Below, one piece after another: positions 1 to 8,002 of a DNA stretch of 13,155 nucleotides. The position numbers were made by a program, and so were the translations under genes. Under the pieces are notes generated by a model. The model did no database searches. It was not told the origin of the DNA and saw only the letters and a list, made by a program, of their open reading frames with translations. Position 1 is the first letter of the stretch; every line of letters starts with the position of its first letter. Origin of the DNA: Cyclostephanos tholiformis (Eukaryota > Bacillariophyta > Thalassiosirophyceae > Thalassiosirales > Thalassiosiraceae). The stretch covers positions 1 through 13,155 of the forward strand of contig JALLPB010001025.1 of assembly GCA_036939975.1 (NCBI GenBank). Direction: 5' to 3'.

Positions 1-2087
1 GCGAGAAATCCAATACCTCATCAGAGGCGCTTGGTGGTTCACCAACGTCATCATCTATGTCAACTCCCCCCAAAACTCTATGTCCGTGCAACAATACAAT
101 CCTCTCCGAGGTAGAATTGGTCAAGAGATCCTCACGCTCATCATCGTCCCCACCATCCACCTTGTCTTCATTGATGTCTTCAATAAGACGACGCGCGAGT
201 GCAATATTATGGATATTAGCCTCCTCTCCATCCTCATCGCTGTCCCCCCCCCCATATTTCTCATGCTCCAACTCTTCAAGGTCTTGCTCAGGTACGTCTT
301 CGTCTTCTGCTACATAGTTATCGTTTATCTTTTCCTCATGTTGTTGATCGAAGATGATATCATCAATTACATCGTTGTTGATGCCAACATCTAAAGCCAA
401 ATCTTCAAGCAAAGGAGGACCTACACCTGGCGCGGCCTCCATTGATGCTGGGATGACGGTGTCATCAATGGCAGGGATGACACCGTCATAAATCTCAGCA
501 GGAGAACGTGGAGCAACCTGTAGTGATGGTGGGGTGCCGGCCACATCAACCTCACGATGAGCGCGTGCGGCCTGATTTGGAGTTGCAGCCGCTACCAGGC
601 TGTGGTCGATGGCGTGTGCTGTGGTTAGTGTAGAATCTGCTGGAGATTCGTGAAACTCGGATAAAGTAAACAATGGTGGAGCATGTCGTAGTGTTTGCCA
701 TTGGTTTGTAGTGTACTTATCGTCAGACACGGCAGGAGTTTTCCAATTAGACAGATAAATTTGCTCTGCCACTTTGGCAGCTTTGATTCCTGCGTCAACA
801 GAAGATGAAAAAGTGTTCGTGATAGATGTCTTCACCCCCACCGCAGAAATCTTCCCCCCCCCCGCAGAGGCAATTTCTTGGCAGTACGGGTGATGTGATG
901 GGCAATATTTTGAACATCCCGGAGCATCATACGAATGCTTGTTCTCCCAAATGATCTGGCATATATGATGCACGGGCGTGCTGCACTTGTTGCATGTCAC
1001 GGGGGGTGGAAGCATCGGATTACATGGCTTGAAAAAAGACCATGAACACTGTAACGCAGCACTCGTGCCCTCATCTCCACTCCCCCCCGTGGCTGCTAAA
1101 GGTATCAACCCCCCCGCTGCTGACGAACTCCCGCCCACGACTGCTAAACTCACACCCACTTCCCCCAATGGAACACCAGCGTCAACTGCTGCTATGGGTG
1201 AAGGACTCCGATTCCTCTTTGTGGGCAATGGTCGTGCTCGTGTTAAGGGTACCTTCGCGCTAGGTTTATTTGTTCCCCCCCCCCCCCCACTGACGCCTTT
1301 ATTTATTATCACACTGCGTTTATCGATAGTGGCGGCCCCCTCCCCCCCGTCATTACTCTTCTTGCTCTTAGATACCTTCGCGCTAGGTTTATTTGTTCCC
1401 CCCCCCCCCCCTCTGACGCCTTTATTTATTTTCGCGCTGCGTTTATCGATAGTGGCGGCCCCCTCCCCCCCGTCATTACTCTTCTTGCTCTAGTGCTCTT
1501 CCGATCTTTTATTTGTTCCCCCCCCCCCCTCTGACGCCTTTATTTATTATCGCGCTGCGTTTATCGATAGTGGACGCCCCCTCCCCCCCGCCATTACTCT
1601 TCTTGCTCTTAGATTGTTGAACTCTGCGCCTAGTAGGAGATGTGGGATCTCCCGATGACGCCGAGTTTTTTTTAGACCTTGTGCGAGTAGCCGCGCCCTC
1701 TTTCACTTCATCCGTTTGAGCCTGCCATGCAATTTCCAACGCACTGGGTATTCCATCTACGAGTACAGGAGGAAAGTCGGGGGAGGGGTGAATACACGCA
1801 AGGAGAGGTGGCAGGGGACGAGGGGAGATCTGTGATGCACAACCAAACTCACTTGTTGTTGGAGGAACCGATTCGGGGCAATTTGTCTTCTTGCCACGTT
1901 GTCCATCAACGACGTTTTCCTGAGCTACGTCATGGTTGCGATCGCGCTTTCGTAGTCCATATGATGGCTGAGGAGGTAGTGACACAGCTACAGATGTTAC
2001 CCCAGTGCCATTGGAATCAGCGGCCGCCAATGGGAGACTGTCTTGATCAGAACCTTTTTGTGAGTTCGATGTGGCGCATTCAGCCAT
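1..2087 (-). CDS. Unrecognised large protein with basic 41-aa repeats, Cys/His cluster and acidic tail; partial, broken by assembly error
   Basis: The start is taken as the ATG at 2087 (protein begins MAECATSNSQKG). The first 192 codons read to 1509 and are rich in Ser, Pro, Lys and Arg. A second stretch in a compatible frame is open from 1489 to the left edge (about 496 codons). The two parts belong together: both carry the same 41-residue repeat (KSKKSN, GGEGA, TIDKRSA, INKGV, poly-Gly). They are separated only by an adapter remnant (1493-1507), which supplies an in-frame stop at 1490-1492, and by a homopolymer of 12 rather than 14 bases at 1518-1529. After the repeats come a small basic segment, then a Cys/His cluster at nt 881-994 (CNKC, VHHIC, CSKYC, SHHPYC). 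A long acidic region follows, rich in Asp and Glu. The cluster suggests zinc binding. No catalytic domain is visible; one may lie past the edge. A mobile-element protein is a guess from the nearby repeats, not from a recognised transposase motif. Confidence 0.55.
1251..1613. repeat. Three-copy coding tandem repeat, 123-bp unit
   Basis: Units begin at about 1251, 1374 and 1497. Corresponding poly(C) runs lie at 1275-1288 (14), 1398-1411 (14) and 1518-1529 (12). The 123-bp period is a multiple of three, so each copy encodes 41 residues on the minus strand (Lys/Ser-rich, GGEGA, TIDKRSA, KGV, poly-Gly, TNKPSAKV). Copies are nearly identical, which suggests recent duplication or assembly duplication. 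The third copy has lost part of the unit to an adapter sequence. Confidence 0.9.
1493..1507 (+). other. Illumina adapter remnant inside the assembly
   Basis: GTGCTCTTCCGATCT at this position is identical to the last 15 bases of the standard Illumina read-2 adapter. In the other repeat copy, the interval between the flanking TTGCTC and TTTATTTG is the ordinary 20-nt repeat sequence; here it is 17 nt including the adapter. It introduces a stop codon in the otherwise open minus-strand frame. This is a laboratory artefact, not biology. Confidence 0.9.
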
Positions 2088-2630
2088 GAAATGATCTGCT
2101 TCTGAGTATTACTGGGCCAAACGGAGGCAATATCGTGATGTGATTTTGATGTAAATAATGTATTTTTTGTGAATTCATGATTTTTTGTATGTATCCCCTA
2201 CATAGGAAACTGTAGGAGAATAATATTGAAGCATTATTAAGGAACCTAATGGTGTAAAGCATTATGCTCGAAGAATAATGCCCCAACTATTAATGGCCCC
2301 CATATCAATCTTGTGCTACTTTCATCGCTGAATCTATTGGTGGTCTCCAACTGGTCCTAGCACAAGTGCTTCAGGGCTTATTTTTATGGCAAAGTCAAAA
2401 ATAATGCTTAAAGCATTAAAAATGGGCGCGCCACACCCGAACGATAGAAAGTTGTCACAAAATAAGAAACATCAAATACTAATAGGCGATAAATCTCAAT
2501 AAAAAAGAGAAACGACAATTTAAATCCATTTAAAAGCTCATATGCCCAATTCAGTGGCTTGTATGCCCCATCTATCACAATTTTAAGGTAGTAAGGGGCA
2601 CGTTTTGCTTCTGATGTTCTTTGACACTGT
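2088..2630. other. A+T-rich 5' spacer of the left gene with GCATTA motifs and a short ORF
   Basis: No recognised gene. The minus strand is open from about 2692 to 2408 (C-terminal part TSCWHDVWWRQC to PFLML), about 90 codons overlapping the inverted-repeat arm. Its first part resembles a matching but soon-stopped reading in the right arm, so it may be a fossil of repeat coding sequence. Five copies of GCATTA or its complement lie between 2231 and 2418, two of them forming hairpins (2259-2281 and 2403-2418). The start of the left gene lies just beyond 2087, so its promoter should be here; no clear TATA element was chosen. Confidence 0.45.
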
Positions 2631-2902
2631 CGCCACCACACATCATGCCAACATGATGTCTCCTCTTGACAGATGTGGATAAGCAGTGGATCTGGTCAAT
2701 GGGCTGCCGAGCTGATGGCTTAGATGTCGATGATGATTCTCATTGTCACCTTACTGGATATCATCACCAATTTTCCGGTACTCATCCCACGTATTCCTAT
2801 GTAGAAAAAGGAAAACACAACCAACAACTCACATCAACGCATCATAATTAGAATGGTCTAATTAATAGATTAATACTAATAAATCCTAATTTTAATGACA
2901 TA
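2631..2902 (-). repeat. Left arm of long diverged inverted repeat
   Basis: The reverse complement of this stretch aligns with 12317-12588 over about 270 nt. Three anchors (2902/12317, 2804/12415, 2659/12560) all give the same coordinate sum of 15219, so the arms are collinear with only small compensating indels. Similarity is patchy, roughly two thirds to three quarters by eye. The innermost 29 nt (2631-2659 against 12560-12588) differ at one position. It contains a perfect 8-bp-arm palindrome at 2640-2659. Similarity may run a little further outward to about 2945. Confidence 0.8.
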
Positions 2903-3307
2903 TTTTTGCCGATTAATATGTTAGTTCATTGTCATATGTGGCGGCGTGGGGAGTGGGGCACCCGAGAGTAGCAGTTTTCATTTTGACAAATCCCTATGTT
3001 CTGATCGATCTTTATTTCAAGGGACATTCTACAAATCACCTAAACTGCTCATGCTGCGTACTGTGCATGCTGCAAGGACACAAAAGAGCAAAATAATAAT
3101 AAGTTTCTTTGTTAGATATCATTCAAGGTAGAGGAAACATTAGAATGTTACTTTTTCTTGGTCACATAGGAAGAATACATCATTTAATACCAGACTGTCC
3201 GCAAACGTGTTGATAGTTGGCAACTGGATTTTGGTATTTTCTTTGATCAACATTTCAAAATTTCTCTTGACTTCAATGGTTGCTGACGTAGTAAATGATT
3301 TTTTAAT
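2903..3307. other. Spacer downstream of the purine gene, probable 3' UTR
   Basis: No coding sequence is supported. This is the 3' flank of the minus-strand purine-synthesis gene that stops at 3308. A minus-strand AATAAA lies near 3011-3016, about 290 nt after the stop, and could be a polyadenylation signal. Nothing else stands out. Confidence 0.4.
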
Positions 3308-6300
3308 TTATGCAAGATTGGATTTCATTTCCACTTGCTCTTCACTGCCGTTGCGGCCAGTGAGTACACCTAAGTCATAAATTACCTCTTCGCCTGCTTG
3401 ACGTAGCAGGGCTTTCACTTCATCAACGCAATCCTTCTTTGCAAGCAGGACCATCCCAATGCCACAGTTGAAAGTGCGGAGCATTTCACGATCATCTAAA
3501 CCGCTAATTTGCTTCATCCAGCTGAAAACATTAGGTAGGGGTGGATGGCCCGTGATTTCGGCCTTGACATTCGATGGTAAACTTCGAGGTAAGTTCTCGA
3601 GAAGCCCACCGCCTGTAATATGCGCAAGCCCGGTCAACAGCTGCCCTTTCAGCAATGGTAGGCAACACTTGACGTAAATTTTTGTGGGTGTTAAAAGTGA
3701 ATCCCCCACTGTTCCGGCATTCATGTCCCACGGACACGATGAGTCGTAGTCCAAGTTCGCCTTCTCCACCAATTTCCTAACCAAGCTGAACCCATTGCTA
3801 TGTATTCCACTGCTCGGAAGCCCCAGGACGACGTCCCCGGCGCTGACATTCTTGGGAAGCACTCTATCCCTGTGAACGGCACCCACGCTAAATCCTGCCA
3901 GGTCGTAGTCTCCGGGTGCGTACATGGACGGCATCTCGGCCGTCTCGCCGCCGATCAGCCCGCATCCAGCTTGTCTGCACCCCTCCGCGATTCCCCGTAC
4001 AACGGAGGCGGCCTCGTCCACGTCGAGTTTGCCCGTGGCAAAGTAGTCCAGGAAGAAGAGTGGCTCCCCGCCCGCAACAATGAGGTCATTCACGCACATG
4101 GCTACCAAATCAATTCCCACCGATTCGTGCTTCTTCGTCAAGTGGGCCACACGTAACTTGGTGCCCACGCCATCCGTGGCACCGATAATAATGGTGTCCT
4201 CTGACTTGTACCCTGCAGCTGCCAAGTCGAACAGACCACCGAACCCACCCAGCTCCGCATCGCATCCAGGCCGACGTGTGGCCTTGCACGACGGTTTGAT
4301 GAGCTCGACCAATGAATTTCCGGCATCGATACTCACTCCCGCATCGGCGTAGCTGACCGTGGTCATGCATTTTTTTTTAATAGCTTCGATGAAGGCTGGT
4401 CCCTCGAGGGCTTGTACCTTGGCTTTCAGAGATTCAGCCGTCTCGCCCGATTCGACCTTGACGACTTTTTGGACAACGATGGGTCCTCCATCGACTTCCT
4501 CGGTAACTTCGTGAATGGTGCAGCCACTTTCAGTTTCTTTGTTGTCGATGACAGCCTGATGCACCTTTCAATTAAAACCAACAATAGGAGAGAAACAAAA
4601 ATTGTTTAGCAAAAACATCTAGAAGTGCTCAAACAGAAGCAGGCAGTTCCACAACCTGCAAACTTACTGCCAAGTCCATCCCCCCCGAATACTTCGGGAG
4701 CAACGACGGATGAACGTTAATGCACCGTCCCGCCCAATAATCGACGAATCCCTTCGACAAAATCCTCATGTACCCCACCAAAAGGACATACTCTACGCCA
4801 GCGCCCACCAACACGGACGTGCACTCGGCGTCGAATTGATCCCTGCTCAATCCCTTCGCCGATAGGAACTTCGTGGTCACCGTGACGCCGAGGCTCCTGC
4901 CCTTCTCGAGTATGAGCGCCGAGGTCCGGTCGCTCACCACGGCGACAATCTCGGCATGCAGGGTCCCGTTTGCGCATGCCTCCATGACCGGTACGAGAGA
5001 TGTGCCGCGCGTGGACCCCAGCACACCGATGCGCAGCTTCCTCCGAACGGCTCCCTTGGCGATGTCCGTACGATGATGCATGAGGCCGTCGTCCCCTGTC
5101 GAGTCGTCGACGAAGGCGATGTGTTTCACGGCCTTGTATGACGCCGCGAGCGCCTCGGAGAGGCTTGGACCCGTCCCGGTCACGGCGAGGACCCTCCCAC
5201 CGTTGCACCGCGCGACCCGCCCATCATCGTCCAACCTCGTCCCGGCGTGGTACACCTTGACGCCGTCGACGGATCCGGCCTCTTCGAGGCCTTGTATGGA
5301 CATGCCCTTCGGGTAAGATTCCGGATATCCCCGAGCGGCGCAGACCACCGTGGCGGCAGAGGCGTTCTCCCTGAATCTCACGTCCACGTCGTCGAGCCTG
5401 CCGTCACAGCACGCGATCATGACCTCATATAGGTCGGTCTCGAGGAGAGGGAGGATGACCTGAGTCTCGGGATCGCCGAAACGGCAGTTGAATTCGAGCA
5501 CGGAGGGACCGTTTGGCGTGAGCCTTAATTATGTTCGACGTACAGCGGGGCACGATGAGATCGAAAAATTATGAAGCGGACACATCGCGTCGTTGGGGGG
5601 GGTAAGGAACGAATATGAGTAGGACGTCAATCAAGGAAAAACGCAATGACAACGGGCACTCACATCATCCCCGCGTAGAGGATCCCCACGTACGGCGTAC
5701 CCATCTCCGCCATCTTCTCCACCGTCTTAATGCACATCCCCTCGATCACCCGGTGCAATTCGGGCGTAACGCAGGGCGCCGGGGCGTATGCGCCCATTCC
5801 CCCCGTATTCAATCCGTTATCGCCGTCGAGGGCCCTCTTGTGATCCTGCGCCGCGGGCATGAGCCTCGCGGTCCTGCCATCGCAGAACGCCAGGCAGCTC
5901 GCCTCCGGTCCGGTCATGTACGACTCGATGACGCACGTGTCCCCCGCGGACCCGAATGCCTTGTCGGACATGATCTCGTTTATCGCGTCGATGGTCTCGT
6001 CGATGGTCACGGGGAGGAGCACGCCCTTGCCGGCGGCTAGGCCGGAGGCCTTGATTACCTGCCGATCATTGGCGATGTCGAGCGATCTGACGTAGGATAT
6101 GGCCTCGTCGGCGGACGTGAAGTTGCGATACTTCGCGGTGGGTATGCCGTGCATCTGAAGGAAATCCTTCGTGAATGCCTGGGTGGACGACGAACGATTC
6201 GCAGAGAGGGGGGGGAGAAGGAAGAAATGACGAGCGTGGAATGAGACGAGGGAGATTGTTTTGGGGACGACGACGACGACGATGCGAAGAGAGGCATTTC

Positions 6301-7315
6301 TCGCGGAGGACTAGCGAACCGATTAAAAAAAAAACAATGACGACCACACGTAATAATGCACGACCGCGATATACCCCCCCCACTCTCCCCCCCCCGGGCA
6401 CGCACCTTGCTCGCCTCCAACCGAGCCCCCGCCATCGTGGGACCGAAGGCCCTAACGTTCGGGCACATATCGCGGAGGTCGTCCACGAGTCCATCGACCA
6501 GGGGTTGCTCCGGTCCGATAACGACCATATTCGCACCGACGATCCTGACGCATTCGACGATCGACATATTGTCCGTCATCGAAAACTCCACCCCCGCATT
6601 CCGTATCTTCCCCCCCTCGGCCATCGTGCCGCCGTTGCCGGGCAAGCACAGTACCGTACCGACGAGGGGTGATTTCGCCAATGACACCGCCAGGGCGTGT
6701 TCGCGTCCGCCATTTCCGATGAGCACTACGACGTCCCCCCCCCCCCCCCCCCGACGACGAGGTGAGGGGGGAGGAGGTACGGGGGATACGACGATTAACA
6801 ACATCGATCGACCATTTCGCCGCGGATCTCTCGAAATCGGATAGGACGTTGAGGGTCATGTACGACGAATCGTCGTCCCTCGAGTCGTCGTCGACATGAT
6901 CGAGGACGCGGGGGGATGCCAATTTCTCGTAGTCGTCGTAGGCATGCACATCATCACCTCCTCCTCCTTCGAGGAGGAATGACTTGGAGTTGGGATCGTA
7001 CGTAACGAGGCGATATGGGTCGTCCCATCCCCCCGAGTACAGGCGGGATCGTACGTATGCCGCCTCCTCCTGACACGACGTCGAGAGGTATTCCGCGAGG
7101 GACGACGGTAGGTTGTACACGATCAATTGTCGTCGTTGCCGCTGTCGCCGCCGCAGCTGCTGCTGCCGTTGACTCCCACGTGCACGATCGTTGTTGTTGA
7201 GAAACATCCGATATGGCGCCTTCAATAGCTCATATTCCATCGATTGCGATCGGACGGGTTGGATATTGAGGTTCCCGCTGGCGTTGGCCTTGGCGATGAG
7301 ATGCAGGACCTGCAT
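3308..7315 (-). CDS. GART: Trifunctional purine synthesis protein, GARS-GART-AIRS (PurD-PurN-PurM)
   Basis: Catalyses steps 2, 3 and 5 of de novo purine synthesis (GAR synthetase, GAR formyltransferase, AIR synthetase). Exons on the minus strand: 7315-6406, 6178-5664, 5523-4668 and 4564-3308. Intron ends are GTGCGT/CAG, GTGAGT/AAG and GTAAGT/AAG, and the phases join correctly. GARS (about residues 193-632) shows LIGNGGREHAL, an ATP-grasp region with AAGKGVLLP, NTGGMGAY, and EFNCRFGDPETQ. GART (about 635-825) shows GSTRGTSL, INVHPSLLP (catalytic Asn and His) and EEVDGGP (catalytic Asp). AIRS (about 829-1178) shows GATDGVGTKLRVA, CVNDLIVAGGEP, GGETAEMPSMY, SSGIHSNGFSL and HITGGGLLENLPR. GARS to AIRS is about 990 residues, close to animal GART, but GART sits in the middle instead of at the C-terminus. 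Residues 1-190 are an unrecognised extension. It is out of frame with GARS because of the 18-base run at 6735-6752; 17 or 20 bases would fix it. The start at 7315 is tentative; an upstream exon at 7598-7530 is possible. Confidence 0.93.
6735..6752. repeat. 18-nt poly(C) run causing an apparent frameshift in the purine gene
   Basis: On the coding (minus) strand this is 18 G. The frame entering it is the N-terminal extension (ending SSPLTSSSG); the frame leaving it that encodes GARS (DVVVLIGNGGREHAL) is offset. Removing one base or adding two joins them. Such runs are error-prone in sequencing, so an artefact is more likely than a real break. An intron or separate start cannot be excluded. Confidence 0.75.
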
Positions 7316-8002
7316 GGCCGCCGTTGTTGGACATCGATCGTTCGCACAACACCACGCACGTCGTCGAGTCGTTGTTAGGTCAGAGAAAGACGAAAGGAAT
7401 CATGATGAGATGCGATGATTCAACGATATATCTTCCGGACAACGAACGAAGCACGCAGCAGCCCTGTCCACGTCGAGAGAGAAATGTAACAAAGCGAAAC
7501 GAAACGAAAAGAAACGAAACAAGACATGCCTTCGCTGGCGCCGTGCCACCAAAACCGATCACGATGATGTCCGCATGCGATAGGTCTGGTATCGCCATCG
7601 TTTACTTATTCCCCCTTGGGCTCTGTCTCTATCTTATTATGTCGTCGGTCGTCGTCGATTTTGATGTTAGTACCTTATCGCTCTTCATTTCACCCGTTTT
7701 ACACGCCACGTTCCAAAAAATGCACCGACGCTTTCCCGCCAAAAGTTTGTGGTGAACCGTACAGATGGCAATCACCGTCTTGCGTCGCCCCCCCCACCCC
7801 CCCCAAAAAATAATTGGAGGCTCGGACCCCATCCCACATCACATCATGCACACGCGCACGCGCCACCACCGCTCCCTTCCCGCCGCCGTGCCGCCGAAGA
7901 ATAAAAACACAAAAAAAAAACAACAAAGCCGCAACCTAAATCGCTGCGGCTCGTCATCTTCGTCTCGGCTTCTCGATACGCCCGCGAAACATAAAAAAGA
8001 AA
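7316..8002. promoter_or_regulatory. Shared divergent 5' region between the purine gene and bystin
   Basis: The two genes start on opposite strands about 690 nt apart, so both promoters must lie here, or within 7599-8002 if the upstream exon is real. It contains five near-perfect GAAAC units at 7496-7520 and short poly(C) and poly(A) runs near 7790-7920. On the minus strand 7598-7530 encodes MAIPDLSHADIIVIGFGGTAPAK, a possible first exon of the purine gene. No TATA box could be chosen with confidence. Confidence 0.45.
7496..7520. repeat. Short GAAAC pentanucleotide repeat
   Basis: Five consecutive 5-nt units, four GAAAC and one GAAAA. On the minus strand it is a pyrimidine-rich tract inside the candidate first intron of the purine gene. 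Confidence 0.8.

Noticed and set aside
978..1493. Plus-strand 171-codon proline-rich ORF
   Set aside because: It is the antisense reading of the 41-residue repeat and Cys/His region of the minus-strand gene; its repeats arise from the 123-bp DNA repeat and it ends in the adapter.
6055..6804. Separate 249-aa protein ending after GARS exon 1
   Set aside because: Its C-terminal half after LEASK is intron read-through; the GTGCGT donor at 6405 and the acceptor at 6179 join GARS correctly.
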